Shown here in pieces: positions 1 to 29,905 of a DNA stretch of 64,000 nt. The stretch is from Elgaria multicarinata webbii (Eukaryota; Chordata; Lepidosauria; Squamata; Anguidae): positions 1,376,501-1,440,500 of the forward strand of contig NC_086188.1 in NCBI RefSeq assembly GCF_023053635.1, read 5' to 3'. How positions within the stretch are numbered: position 1 is the first letter of the stretch; each line of letters opens with the position of its first letter. Position numbers and translations under genes: made by a program. The notes beneath the pieces are model-generated. The model made no database searches, was not told the DNA's origin, and saw nothing but the letters and a program-made list of their open reading frames with translations.

Positions 1-360
1 CTTAAAAGAAAAGCAGGCATCACACACCACCTGGTCTGTACAGGTTCAAGGAGTCAGTTGTACAATTACCCGGAATGACAGGATAAGTTGCTGTGAAGTA
101 CACAGCTGGAACACCGATAAGGAAAAGGGTTTTCTCTCTCTCTCTCCAAACAAATACAGAATCTTTTAAAACTCTTCTTGAGAAGGGAGAAAGTCTCATT
201 TGCTGTTACAACCAGCAAATGCCATCCATCAAAATGAACAAAAAAACCACAAACACGTTAATCTAGTCTTAGCAAGCTGACCGATACACGTTACCGTTTT
301 TCTTAAAAATGGAGATTATATACTATAGTACAAGTCCCAACTAGGCAGGGCCAAGAGCGA
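1..360 (-). other. PPP1CC: PPP1CC 3' UTR, partial
   Basis: Sequence directly after the stop codon on the minus strand. No AATAAA (TTTATT on the plus strand) occurs in it, so the transcript probably continues past the left edge of the window. Confidence 0.75.
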
Positions 361-18110
<17,750 letters not shown>

Positions 18111-18560
18111 CGCCTCTCAGCGGCTGGGGAGGGAGGGAGGGAGCGAAGCCGGAGCCCCCCGGGTCGACCTCCGCCGCCGCGGCTCCCCCGCCCCCGAGCC
18201 GGCCCTTCCTTGCCCCCTTCCCACAGCGCTTCGGCGTCCGCTCTCTCTTTCCCCACCGTCTTCACGATCTCCCTTCCTTTTTCTCGCTCGCTTCGGCGGA
18301 GAAAGACCGGCGGCGGCAGCGGCGAACAAAATGGCCGCCTTTCCCCTCCCCTCGCAGGAGTTACCTCCTTCAGGCGCGCACGGATACGAGAGGAAACCGC
18401 AGCTGGGGACTTCTTTCTGAGGCAAGAGCGGGAAGATTGAGGCAAGAGTCACGCGCCGCGCTTCTTCGGCTCCCGCCCGCTCGCGCGCCCGCGCACACAC
18501 AGCTCTAGTACACGCGCGCGCGAACGCTGGTTGGCTCGCGCTCGGATCCTTCCGCATCCG
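18111..18560 (-). promoter_or_regulatory. PPP1CC: PPP1CC CpG-island promoter and 5' UTR
   Basis: Abrupt rise in GC and CpG density just upstream of the PPP1CC ATG, with GC-box-like CCCCGCCCC at about 18,187 and alternating CG tracts near 18,480-18,540. No TATA box is obvious on the minus strand. This is the expected form of a housekeeping phosphatase promoter. The transcription start cannot be fixed from sequence alone. Long frames that cross it on either strand are GC-driven. Confidence 0.8.
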
Positions 18561-18599
18561 AGAGGTTGAAAGAAAGGGAGGAAAAAGTCCCCCTTGCTG

Positions 18600-21500
18600 A
18601 GGTTGAAGGGCGCCGCTTGTTATGGGGTGGAAAGGGGGCAGGGGAAGGGGGCGACCCTAATAAGAAGGAGGGGAAAATGATGAGGGCTTGACGTGAAGCT
18701 TTACGGCTTTCAGTGACAGAGTGCTCTCAGCCATGTCTACTGGGGGATATGAAAAGAAAAGAGCACACTGGAACATGGACAGAGTTCTGCGTGTGTTTTA
18801 ACGAAGTCATCACAAACAGCCACCCACCTTTGGGCTGCCGCCTTTGCTCTTGAACTAAAGGATGTGGAGACATCTTGGAGGTGTGAAAAGTACATCATTT
18901 TTTTAAAAAAAACATTCAAATGAGGGTTTCAAGGGCTCAAAAGCTTTTCTGTGTGAGGGAGAGGAGGTAACAAAGCTTGAAAGCCTTATTTCCCCACTCC
19001 AGGTGGGGAAAGGACAGGTGCACAGTGCTGTTGAGGTGAAAGAAAATCTACACATGCTCAGAGACGCTTTCATCCTTAGAATTACTTCCAGTGCAATAGA
19101 AAACTATTTTCTGAGGCAGGCCTAAGCTATTATAGCCTTGGCTATTGGAAGACAGATCTATATGTTCTCTTCCTAATAGGACTTGTTCCGCAGTGTCTCA
19201 TGGAAATGCTGTCTGAATGTGGTACTTCACCACCTTATTTGATTTCTCTTAAGAACAGACAAGCTAGCCGAGCATTTATACTTGCAAGAATTAATGCTCT
19301 GGCGTGGGCTGGTCCATGAAGTCATGTCGGAAGCGACTGAACGAATAAACAACTAATGTTCTACCTATACTCTGGGGCAAATTTTCTGAAAATTTAATTT
19401 CTATATCGATAGTTTCCATGTAAGGCATGAGTCCCTGAAACTCTGCCCCATGTACTTTAATACTCTTATTTGTATTCTGATTGTATAATATATTCTGTTT
19501 TGCGTCCAGATGAAAAACTGGTTATGCATTGTCTATCAGATAAGATCCCATACATTACTGAGCAGATGGCTAACTTTTTTTTCTAACTGCCATGAGCATC
19601 ATGGCTCAACTGGATAAATTGTGTTGTTATGTTATTTGTGTTCTGAATTTTAACCAGAATAGGCCGTATGGCCATAATAAAGACTGGTTGTTTGCTAAGT
19701 TTTGAATCAAAAACTTAAGTCCCAGCACCTGCCTTTTTATAAATTACACATAGATGAAACCCTTTCTCTTAAAAGAGGGGCAGGATTGCCTTGAAAATTG
19801 ATGAGGTGGGTGTGGGAGAGAGTATGACTACATGCACATGAGAATTTCAGGTAGAAACTTCCCTTAAAAAAAAGTAATGTTAACAAATATTTAACCCTAC
19901 AGAAGAAATCCTAATATTTAATTTAAACATAAACTTCTCCCCATTTTGAACTATTCTGTTTTAATTTATATAGAGTGCAACAGGGTTTTTTTTCTGTCTT
20001 TCTTCTTGGACATAGAGTCAACTGCTTATGGATCCAGGTGGTGGCAGTTACTCTAGATCAGTAAATCCAGAACATATTCCAGAATAGCTGTTAGTGTGAC
20101 ATGAGCTTTTATAGACATCCCTCTACTTTATAAAATGCATGAACCCATGGGGTATTATATATTAGAAATGGGATCACCCAAATGTTCCCCCCCCCCAAAA
20201 AAAACCTTTCTTCTTTTGTACCTAGGTATTTCCCCTGATACTACCCTCTTTGCATGGATGGAGATGTTTTGGCAACAGCAGTCGGGATGCATTCGCTATT
20301 AGTATGTATGTGATTACAATAACAAAACACGTCAAGGACATACGCTTGTGTTCTTTCAAATTGACCCACTACTGAATATGTTTTTAATCCACTTTGTTTT
20401 TATTCTGGAAGCTGCAGAAATCTGTCAGGGACAAGCCAAGGAAAACCCGAAGCAATTAAAATCAGCTGAGTGTTGATAATGAATATATATAATTTCATTG
20501 GCAGGGAGAAAGAATGCAATGTTTAACTGCTTCTGTCTTTTTTAATTTTTGGCTTGATGGCGTTTCATTAGCGTATTTATTACGACCTTAATTGGTAGGG
20601 TAGGGTGTGTGTGTGTGTGTGTTTGGAATAGAAGTCAAGTCAGCACTGCCTCTCTTTCTCCTCCAGGGCAAATGCCTGTGTACACACACTAGATCCTTAA
20701 TGCTGGCAGTTATATAATAGCATTAACCATAACATCTCATTAACACTGGTGGAGGTAGCAAGTCTAAGAGTTCAGGATGATGAGACCGAGAAAAGTGCAG
20801 CGTCAGCTCACCTTGAAGCAAGTCAGGAAGAGAGAGTCGAAGCCAGGAAGGTGTAGGTTATCTGCAGCTTAGGCAAGCACCACAGAAAATTTACAGATTA
20901 TTATACTTTCTAGAATCAGAAAATTCTGAAGTAAGGCTGGACCACAAAAAGCTCAATTAGAGGAGGGGGAAAGAGCTCAACAAAAAAGCTCTAATGGAAG
21001 AAAACAAATTAGGCAGAGCAGTAGAAAGATGATGCCAATATCTTGTGCTCTGAATGTCAGTTGCTCACTGTAAGGCCTCCCTGTATATGGGTGGGGTTTG
21101 ACATGCATGAACAGCTAGACTATAGTCCATGAAAATCTTAAACCATAATACATCTGTTAGTCTTTAAGGCACCACAAGGCTCTTTGTTGTTTTGGCTGCA
21201 GCAGACGTAACCCGGCTGCCCCTCTGAATTCTAAAAATGGTAAGAGGAAGCCCCCACATCTGATGTAACTCACATCTGATGCACATGTATGTAGCTTCAG
21301 GACTTGATAATCCACAGGTTTCCTTTCCGTTCTGCCACACACATGCGTGCACACACACACATACAAACACACTCCTCCTCATTTGGATCTTAAGGAACTG
21401 CTGCTCACTCAATCCCAGGACAGCTACACACTTTGCTTCTTACTGCCACTGTTCTTTGCCTGTTGCCTGACTTGCCTTTGATTCTATTGGGCATCCGGTT

Positions 21501-22130
21501 CTTCAGCTTTCCTTTATCTTCTGCTCTTCCTAAATGCCAGAACAATTTCCTCCAATAATAAAGCGATTCCTATGTTTATTTATCATTTCTGAAAACATTT
21601 ATATCCTTTCTTTCAATTCTACAATCAGACTTCAATTCAGCTCACCTATTCTGTCCTCTACAATGTAATATCCTACCTATTCACCTATCAGGCCATCTCT
21701 GCATGGGAAAGGGGTATTTTTGGTGGACATTGCAATAATATTATAATCCTTGTTACAAAGCAGTAGCATTAGTTAAAATGTTTTGGTCTCAAATAAAAAT
21801 ATGGAATTAAGTATTCTTCAGTGAAGAAAGCTTTTAGATGTTTTTTAAACTGTCCTTAACAAAACAACTTCACAAATTAAGGAAACCCCATAGCACAAGG
21901 TGTTTTAATAGCTCCACAGTATTATTATTTATTAATGTTTATTCAGAAGTAAAAAAAAACCTGAGTTCAATGGGGTTTACTCTCAGAGGTGTGATAAAGT
22001 GGTAAATTCCTGGACAATCCCTTCCTGAACTCTTATATTTGCTGTGCAAGGCAAAATTAAGCACATATTCCACCGCCCCCACACACAAAAAGTGTTTCCT
22101 CCCTCCTCCTTAACATTTCCAAGGTTTGAA
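18600..22130. other. Intergenic region upstream of PPP1CC
   Basis: Apart from the Bov-B-like tail near 19.3 kb, a GT run at about 20,608-20,621, a CA-rich patch at 21,340-21,370 and a short decayed hairpin-family fragment near 21,955-22,000, I see no gene or repeat. The 20,420-20,600 part is AT-rich with TAAT cores and looks non-repetitive. Confidence 0.45.
19285..19355 (+). repeat. Bov-B / Sauria-SINE-like 3' tail
   Basis: GGGCTGGTCCATGAAGTCATG followed within a few bases by GGAAGCGACTGAACGAATAA. A second, diverged copy of the tail also seen near 7.1 kb. Confidence 0.6.
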
Positions 22131-22136
22131 TTATTA

Positions 22137-22300
22137 TAGAATCATAGAATAGCAGAGTTGGAAGGGGCCTACAAGGCCATGGAGTCCAATCCCCTGCTCA
22201 ATGCAGGAATCCACCCTAAAGCATCCCTGACAGACGGTTGTCCAGCTGCCTCTTGAAGGCCTCTAGTGTGGGAGAGCCCACAGCCTCCCTAGGTATAGTT
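22137..22300 (-). mobile_element. CR1 LINE 3' end
   Basis: Minus-strand CR1 tail beginning ATAGAATCATAGAATAGCAG and running to CTCTTGAAGGCCTCTAGTGT and GGGAGAGCCCACAGCCTCCC. Short 5'-truncated copy. Confidence 0.9.
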
Positions 22301-25300
22301 TGGCTAAATAGTGTAAGGTGCTGTATTTATTTTGCTCCCTAGATCTGAGTTTTTTCCATAGCCGCCCCCTGCCCCTCTGGGATTTCCACAAATAACCCCT
22401 ACTTTAGAAATGCCTGCTTGTATAATTGTCCTTTCACATTTTCCTTCACTGATAATGTTCTGTTCTTCTAAGATTGCTGATTATTTATGCTGTTGGGACT
22501 TTCTTTATACTGTTGGGACTTTCTTTTTAAAGTAAAAGATATACTGCTGTAAGTTAGCTTGCTTTATCATAGATGATGATATCCTATCAATTCTGTGGAC
22601 ATCATTACATCCACAATTAGCCAACTATACATAATGCCTGTATGCGTGGTATTTAAAATGAAGTGTTATCAACTTTGCAAAGGCATTAAGGGTATCAAAG
22701 AGTGTCATGTCCTACCACCTTCCTGGTGGAACCACCTCAGGATTGGATGAGACCTCAGAGAAGGGGGATCCAATTGCTGGCCCTAAGTGTTTGTGGAGGA
22801 CAAAGGGAATCAGAGGCTGTTGATAGTTCCCCTGAGACCACCACCCCAGATGATGTCTCGCTTAAGGAGGCCGCGATGTTGGAAGAACCAATGTGTCCTG
22901 AACGGGTACATCCTCCCGCCCTGGAACTAACCAGGATCAACCCTAGGACTTCAAGAGCAGAGGTGGCAGCATGTACGGACAGAAGCACAGAATCAGAGGT
23001 ACAGTGATCAAGTGGCAGTGTGTCAAATGTCACTCGTGCAGAGAAAGCATGCTTTGGATCAGGGCCCCATTGACAAACCAGGAGGAGGTGGGGCGGCAAG
23101 CTCAGTTACAAAGTGGCGTACTTGGAGCCTAGAGATTGCTGAAACAATATCTTTCTTTCTGTGCTCTACATTGGATAGCTCTTCTGCACGACCTTTTCCC
23201 TTGCCCCAGAAGATCATTCCTGCCAGGAATGAAGCAAAGACCCTTCTTTTAAGCACTGAAGGAAACTTTCTGGAAGGCAACAGGAATTTTGAGTGAGAGA
23301 TGGGCAAGGGAGACCCACACTCCTTTCTCTTTGTATCTCTGTAGTAGGTTGCCATATGGAAGAGGGGCTTGCTGCTCTCTGCTGCAGTTCAGCACCGCCA
23401 CTTTGGGTGGCCAAATGGTAGTGCTGTAGCTTATCAATTCAGCAGAGGTCAGGTGAATCAAGTGCAGAGATTCTAGAAAAAAGGACTGGGGTCCTATGGA
23501 CATTGTGAGAATAGTCAACTGTTCAAATAGGAAACAACATTTGGAAAGAACCGGAAAAGCATGTGCTTCCTCTCCCTCTGAGCTTTAGGGAACCTCAGAA
23601 GTGTGACAACACCTTTCTGTGCTTTCAGTTTGGTAATGCTTTAGTGCACAACTGAGAAGGCAGGAAGTGACGCACGCGATGAGCATCCCCTTTCTCAGCA
23701 AGTTAAGACTGATGTTAAGACATCATCAGCTTTCTCAGCTTTGGCTCCTAAGTGGAATATTGAAATTACCATGTCAGGTAGAGGATTGGGCACTGATTAC
23801 ACAGATAACGGCATGAGATCGGAACACTGTTGTTGTTGTTGTTTTAAAGCAGTGTGCAGTAAGGGCAATAAGACAGGATTCAGGGGTGTGGAAACACAGG
23901 GACGCAAGGATCGTAAGAAGAGCAGGAGAACTTTCCACTTGACTGGACAATCTGAAGGTCCACAGCATTTATACTACAAGCAGCCAATCCCAGTTATGCA
24001 CAGCCTGAACTTCCAGAAGTAAACCAAAAGCCATTATTGGCCGTGTTTTCGTGAGCACAATGGTGTCATTCTGATCCCTCAGCATCTCAATGGTGGAAGA
24101 TCTATATTTTCATATCTGAAAACAGCATGGGAAATTAGTGCTATATACTAATGGTGAACTCAGTCTCCGAGTGTGGTTCCTTATGTATCCTACAACAGTC
24201 CCATCCACCCACAAAAAGGAGGTATCAGCAAACTTCGGGGGATCCCAAGGATTGCAGAAGTACAAAAGCATCTTTGAGGGGGGAACCCTAGAGAAGAGAG
24301 AACTTGCTAAACAACCCAATGCAATGAGTGGATGCAGAAAGCCGACTGACTAATTTGGGAGTGGTGGCAGAATAGGGCATGATTAGCAGCCTGGCTGGAC
24401 TCCTGAACAAGAGCACTACATACTGGAAGTGTCTGTGAACACTGCTTCTACACCCAAGTGTGTAAATTCCAGTGCAATCTGCTATCAAATTGCCTCTTGA
24501 GGTGTTCTGACCTGTCATTATTCACATCTACAAACAGTTCACATCTGATCTGGATGAGCAATGTTGTTGGTTATTGCCTACTAAGTCCTAAATGGCTTCT
24601 GGGGCGTGATGATATTGAAAGGGTCGCCTATTATCATGTGGCCCAATTTCAAAAGATCTCTTCAAGTGATCAGTTCGGACATCTGGCAAGAGCAATCCAT
24701 CCCTTCCAAGGCAGCACACTGGCTAGAGAGGGAGAAGGGGTTTATCAAAGAGGGAGACATGCAGAAAATGGGTTGGCAGAAAGAGAGTGGGAAGGGGTGG
24801 CCGCGCCTACTTTTGACTGTGACCCCTCCCACCTGACAGATTGCCAGCAAGGAAATCTGCAGCCTTTGAAAGAAAAACAAGGTTGCCCACCCCAATATAG
24901 AAGATAGGGAATTGTTCAGATATGGAGTGAGTTGCCTTTTCTTCTACCCACACCTGTGTTTATTTGTTTTTCTTCTCACTTCTTCATGTTAACTCTTCTA
25001 TTAGGATAAGCTGGCAGGATTTCAGGCAAGATGCTTCTGATATGTAATATTTTCCCCCAGAGGTGCATAGATGAATAGATTGCAGAAGTATCCCTGAATT
25101 CAACCAGAAATCAAATCTATTTGCAGAGAAAGCCTTGCATCCATTCCTTGACGTGTTCTTGACTGCTTGGCTCTTTGCTTTCAAGTTGTTCCCGGTTCCT
25201 GAAAGATGATTAAATGAGACAGCATCTGTCTGGACTTTTGGATAGTTGCTGAGATCAGAGGAGTCATTCATCAAGTGACTATTTATGAATTAAAGGCCTC

Positions 25301-25560
25301 ACGCAACAGCTGGGAGCGACCACTTTGAGTGGGGTCAGATTTTTAAGGACATTTTGCAAGACTTTTGTGTGTGCGTGTGCGCGTGTGCACAGTAAAAGTC
25401 CACTTGTTTCTTTCTTGTCTTCTGTCATCTGATTTGCTTCCTTCCAGGCCCTATGTCAAGGATGTTGAAATTCTTTCAGCCCAAGAACTGAATTCAGTAT
25501 GGGGGGAGCTCTTGGGGTGAGTGGGGCCAAAGAAAAGGAGAGGCAAAATACCAGCATATT
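22300..25560. other. Intergenic, mostly unclassified
   Basis: GC-moderate sequence with scattered 60-150 codon frames on both strands that do not resemble known proteins. Part of it (about 24,660-24,900) belongs to a dispersed repeat also present at 29.7 and 58.5 kb. A (TTG)n run lies at 23,830-23,841. Confidence 0.4.
24665..24900 (+). repeat. Dispersed repeat R3, copy 1
   Basis: Shares GATCAGTTCGGAC-TCTGGCA and the later block around GGCCGCGCCTACTTTTGACT with 58,525-58,690 and, more weakly, 29,715-29,905. Class unknown. Confidence 0.5.
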
Positions 25561-25570
25561 TTAGCTTAGT

Positions 25571-25673
25571 GGTGCAATCCTATGCATGTTTAGACAGAAA
25601 AGAAGTCCTACAACTCTCAGCATTTCCCAGCCAGTAGGACGTTTTCTGACTAAACATGCAAAGGTTTGCACCC
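25571..25673. repeat. Palindromic MITE-like element M3, copy 1
   Basis: Ends form inverted repeats: GGTGCAATCCTATGCATGTT at the left and ACATGCAAAGGTTTGCACCC at the right. The interior holds AGTCCTACAACTCTCAGCAT. A second copy is at 43.74 kb. Confidence 0.65.
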
Positions 25674-25689
25674 TAAAGGTTTTATTGCC

Positions 25690-25900
25690 AGTAACTAAGG
25701 ATAGGCATTTCAACCTTTTAAAATGGGGGTGGGGAACCATGCAAAAACTAGGAAATCATCCCATGACTGGTGGTTGGAGAAAGAGTGTGGGGCTAGAGGA
25801 AGTGGTTGTGGGCATCTGGCAAACTGCAGAGGGCCAGGTTGGAATTGCAAGTGGGCCACATTTGACACATGGTCCTGAGGTGGACCACCCTTGGCATGTT
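25690..25900 (+). repeat. Dispersed repeat R1, copy 1
   Basis: Begins AGGCATTTCAACCTTTTAAA and can be aligned by eye for about 190 bp with 33,430-33,625 (same strand) and 60,990-61,170 (opposite strand). No coding capacity; class not recognised. Confidence 0.6.
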
Positions 25901-25999
25901 GGCCAGCTCCTTGCCTGCATGGCCTGAGTTTTCCCGGTCTCAGTCCTGCACAAACTTCCTTCCCAGCCTCGTGATCCATCCATGCACTACAATTTTTTT

Positions 26000-27300
26000 C
26001 AGCGATGCCCTTAATTAAAAAGTTTAGGAACCACTGCTCATTCGGGCAGACATGTCACCTTGGTCTGTAGCTGTAGTGTTCTCGTCAGCTCCTGTCCATT
26101 AACTGGATTTTCCTTTGTAGAGAAGGAGCCCCCTCTGGGGAATAACTCTGATGATTCAGTATGCTGCGGTCTTCTCTTTTCTTTGAGTCAGCATCCAGTT
26201 CACTCGTTCAGAGTTGCATTAAGATTCTAGGCTGCTCAAGGTGACGAATATCCAATAGATTGTGACCTTCCTAACGGGACTCACTTTTAACAGGAATTAG
26301 TCTGGTTCTACTACCAAGTCGTTTGGATTTTGGCAAAGGTTTAATCAGCATAACATTCATTCTAGTTCTTTGGGAGTTCAATCATCAATCATGGTTTCTT
26401 TTTTTTCTTATTTTAATGTGTCCCTTTCGAATTATTGTTAATAACTGTGTATATTTTCAGCATGATGGAATGAAACCCTCCATGCATTTAAATTGTTATA
26501 TAATGCCTGACAGGGTCACTTCATGGAATACGTCTTCTTAAGTGTACACCTAAGATGATTTTTAAGTTTATGCCTAAAAACATACAGCATGAATGTGTAA
26601 AACATGATTGCAAGCAAGATGATCATACAGGCAGAATTTTCAGAGAGTGCATGGTTATTTGCAGCAACCTGTCAAGTTTACCCGATAGCAAAACTTGGAT
26701 TTATTTCTGTGTAATGTATGGTGTTCTCCACAGCTGCAATTACAGCTGTAATCTGGAATGGAGAAAACAATATAGGATGATATCCTGTGCTAAACATGGT
26801 AGCTTCCGTAATCTTCTTCAGTAAATAGACTTTGGCCTTTATGCCTCAGATAAGATATCGTTTCTTAAGTGACACTGAGCGCTCGGTTTAATTTGCAAGT
26901 CTTCAGCCAAGTTTGTCTAGAGATAAAACAAGAACGATTTAGGTTAAAGTCCAGTGACAAATAGAAAGGATGACAAAGATGAAATGTTGGGGAGTTTCCA
27001 TTTGATGATAGGAATAAACATTTTATCTTTCTTTTTTTGTACATGAAGATGAAGATTGTAAACAAAATGAGGTATTCTTGGACAATTCTTTACAGAATGT
27101 CAGAAAAAGAAGGGAGAAAAGATGTTTAGAAAAGGATTAGTTTCTCTTCTCCCCCCCCCCCCCCGTTCTTCTTAGGTTATTGGTTGTGTTACATAAGGGT
27201 TTCTATAGCAATGCCCTACATTCTTACTGAATTTGAGAAGCCATATGGTGCAGAAAGACACCCAGAAGGGCAATGTTTTTAGCCCCTTTGATTGCCATAT
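26000..27300. other. Intergenic, nothing recognised
   Basis: AT-rich stretch with a C-homopolymer at about 27,149-27,165. No gene or interspersed repeat recognised. Confidence 0.4.
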
Positions 27301-27307
27301 ATGCACA

Positions 27308-27430
27308 CATAAGCATTCTCCAACCTGCCCCCTTCGGATGCTCTGGACTACAACACCCAGCATCCCTGACCAACCATCATGCTTGCTGGAGCTGATAGGA
27401 GTTGTAGTGCAAAACCCAGATTGAGGAAGG
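27308..27430. repeat. Hairpin repeat M5 (GCCCTCCAGATG family)
   Basis: Inverted arms around GGACTACAACACCCAGCATC and GCTGATAGGAGTTGTAGTGC. Member of the family also at 27.69, 35.96, 40.19, 49.63, 54.89, 55.03, 56.40 and 57.74 kb. Followed by a CA microsatellite at about 27,439-27,462. Confidence 0.6.
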
Positions 27431-27689
27431 CTATTCTAAACACACACACACACACACACACAGTATTCCTCCGTGTTTGTCATCTCACTTCCCTTTTCCT
27501 GCTATTCGCCATGCTTATATAAAAGCCCTTCCCCTTACTGTGTCATTTCCTGTGCAGGAGAAAGGCCCCTCCTCCTTTCTAGAAAGCAGAGGCTCAGCTA
27601 CCAACCTGCCATTGCCAGGTAATTCAGCGCTTGAACCAAGGTTGGACTAGTAAATATGCTCAGAGCCTGGCCTTCTGTTCTTGCCTTGT

Positions 27690-27816
27690 CCAGGATTAGG
27701 CAACCTGCTGCCCTCCAGATGTTTTGGAGACTACAGTTCTCTCATCTGCCCCAGTCAGCATGGTCAGTGGTCAGAGATTATGGGCATTGTAGTCCAAAAT
27801 ATCTGGAGGGCACCGT
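27690..27816. repeat. Hairpin repeat M5
   Basis: Arms GCCCTCCAGATGTTTTGGAG and TCCAAAATATCTGGAGGGCA are nearly complementary across about 125 bp, with the shared centre CCAGTCAGCATGGTCAGTGG. Confidence 0.65.
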
Positions 27817-27819
27817 GTT

Positions 27820-28325
27820 GTCTAGCTAGAACCGTCATCATGGGTAGGTATGGTTGGGCACTTGCTGAGGATCCACATCCCAGCTGGTGGCCACTGACAA
27901 GAAGCCCCTGGACTTGCTCTTGCTCTTTCCCATTGAAATCTGCTTGTTCACCTGCCTCTTGCTCTCGCCCAGACGACAGTTGAGGTAAGAAGGAGGAGCA
28001 GGAGATGCAACGGCCTACTTGCACCCTGGCTCACTGCCTGTCAAGCAAGCAAGTGGGAGCAATGATGAGAAAGAGGAGGAGGAACAAGTGCAGCTGGTGA
28101 CATTGGTGGTGAGAAGGTGGTCTCATTGAGGGAGGAGGGGGCCCATGGAGTACCTCTTGCCAAAGGGCCTTCAAAATCCACCTTCCCGGGACCTCCTGCC
28201 TGCTGCATTTAATTAACCAGTTCAAGTTCAAGGACCCTTCTCCCCCAGAGGCCACTGGTTGGCGAGACCACAGACCCCAAGTCTGCATTTGGATGTGGCC
28301 ATCCACAGCCTGCCTCCACTCAAGA
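27820..28325. other. Intergenic, GC-rich, nothing recognised
   Basis: No gene or repeat recognised. Frames of up to about 100 codons on both strands lack domains. Confidence 0.4.
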
Positions 28326-28329
28326 TGTG

Positions 28330-28615
28330 GCAATGGCCACCAATTTGGATGGCTTTAAAAGAGGGTCGGGTAAATTTCTGGAGGAGAAGGCTATCCATGG
28401 CTACTAGCCCTGATGGTTGTGTGCTACCTCCAGTATCTGAGGCAGTAAGCCTGTGTGCACCAGTCGCTGGGGAACATGGGTGTGAGGGTGCTGTTGCACC
28501 ATGTCCTGCTTCGTTGGTCCCTGGTAGACAGCTGGTTGGCCACTGTGTGAACAGAGTGCTGGACTAGATGGACCCTTGGTCTGATCCAGCAGGGCTCTTC
28601 TTACGTTCTGATGTC
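28330..28615 (+). mobile_element. CR1/L3-like LINE 3' end
   Basis: Plus-strand 3' end with GATGGCTTTAAAAGAGGGTC, CTACTAGCCCTGATGGTTGT, TGGACTAGATGGACCCTTGG and a TTCTTACGTTCTG tail. Same family as 29.33, 41.52 and 54.12 kb (plus) and 59.44 kb (minus). Confidence 0.8.
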
Positions 28616-28679
28616 CTTGCAGGCCATTCTTCTCTGTGACCCCTCTGCCCTGCCTCCCTGCCTCGTCTTCACAGCTGTG

Positions 28680-29290
28680 GTGGAGACCCCATTCCACTGC
28701 AGCAGCCCCCCCCCCCCCCACACACAACAGGAAAAGCATCTCTACCCATCATAAGCAGTTAACTCTCCCTCACTTATCCCAGCATCCCCCGACACGGAGG
28801 ACTGGTCTCGTGTATTCCCCCTTCCTTGTTTTAAGCCACTGCTGTTGTGTCATCCCCCCCTCCTCAGTAGCATGTAGGTCACCAGGCAGCCGTAGGAACC
28901 CACCAGCTGACATCCGTCTCTTAGTTCTTTTTCGAATCTGCTTGTGCATTGTGCTGACTGGGGGCGATGGGAACGCGGTTGCGTGGCTGCAATTAAAATG
29001 TCTTTTCCAGGACGCTGCCACTGCCAGCTTCATTAAACAAAGAAATGTAACTGAATAATAAAAAAGGGAAAAGATTAACAAGTTCCCATCTGCTGTTCTT
29101 GCTGGTTCAGAGGGCTTCAGACGGGCTTATGCTTGCGGCTTCTAGGGAAAGCCTGATAGGCAGGGGGTGGGTGGGGGGCGGAACGTGCGGTTCAAGCTGC
29201 CCCTCGGCCTAATTTCTTGCAGGTAGGGAGAACCTACAGGAAGAGAGAAGGAAGAGGAGAGGGGGGAAATGGGTGGGAAAGCTTAAACCA
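28680..29290. other. Intergenic, nothing recognised
   Basis: Includes a C run at 28,708-28,720. The part at about 28,920-29,080 is AT-rich with TTAAT cores and looks non-repetitive, but no function can be assigned. Confidence 0.35.
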
Positions 29291-29329
29291 GGGGTGCCCC
29301 CAGATGTTATTGCAACTCCTATCAGCGTG

Positions 29330-29665
29330 TGTCAGCATATCCTGATAGTTCACAGTTAAACAATGGAATTCACTTCCACAAGATGTAGTGATGGGCAGCG
29401 CTTTGAATGGCTTTAGAAGGGGGTTGGACAAATTCATGGAGGAGGAGAAGGCTATCAGTGGCTACTAGTCCTGATGGCTATATGCTACCTCCAGTATCAG
29501 AGGCAGTGTGCCCATGTACACCAGTTGCTGGGGAACATGGCCGGGAGGGTACTGTTGCACTCGTGTTCTGCTTGTGGGTTTCCCATTGTGGCAGCTGGTT
29601 GGCCACAGTGTAAACAGAATGCTGGAGTAGATGGACTCTTAAGGCTCTTGGTACGTTCCCACAAA
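29330..29665 (+). mobile_element. CR1/L3-like LINE 3' end
   Basis: Encodes the end of the ORF (a HFHKM-like TTCCACAAGATGTAGTGATG block, then GGACAAATTCATGGAGGAGG), followed by CTACTAGTCCTGATGGCTAT and a truncated AGATGGACTCTTAAGGCTC tail. Confidence 0.8.
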
Positions 29666-29714
29666 TGGGAGTTGCAGTCTAGCAACATCTGGAGGGGCAA
29701 CATGTACCCTAAAT

Positions 29715-29749
29715 GGACAGAGCAATGAGAAGAGGGAGGGAAAGGGGGT

Positions 29750-29794
<45 letters not shown>

Positions 29795-29905
29795 GGCAAG
29801 CTCTGCCCACTTTTGGCTCCAGCCCTGTCAGCTGTGGGCATGCGGCCCCCAAGAGATTCCCCCCAACAGGATATGGCCCTCTACAGAAAAACGGTTCCCA
29901 TTTTT
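29715..29905 (+). repeat. Dispersed repeat R3, copy 2, with (GA)n microsatellite
   Basis: A (GA)n tract at about 29,754-29,790 lies inside a sequence (CCCACTTTTGGCTCCAGCCC, then GCATGCGGCCCCCAAGAGAT) related to 58,525-58,690. Frames across it encode only Arg-Glu or Leu-Ser repeats. Confidence 0.5.

Noticed and set aside
22685-23300. Overlapping frames of 94-114 codons on both strands as a possible host exon
   Set aside because: No splice context, no domain and no conserved composition. Frames on both strands are equally long.
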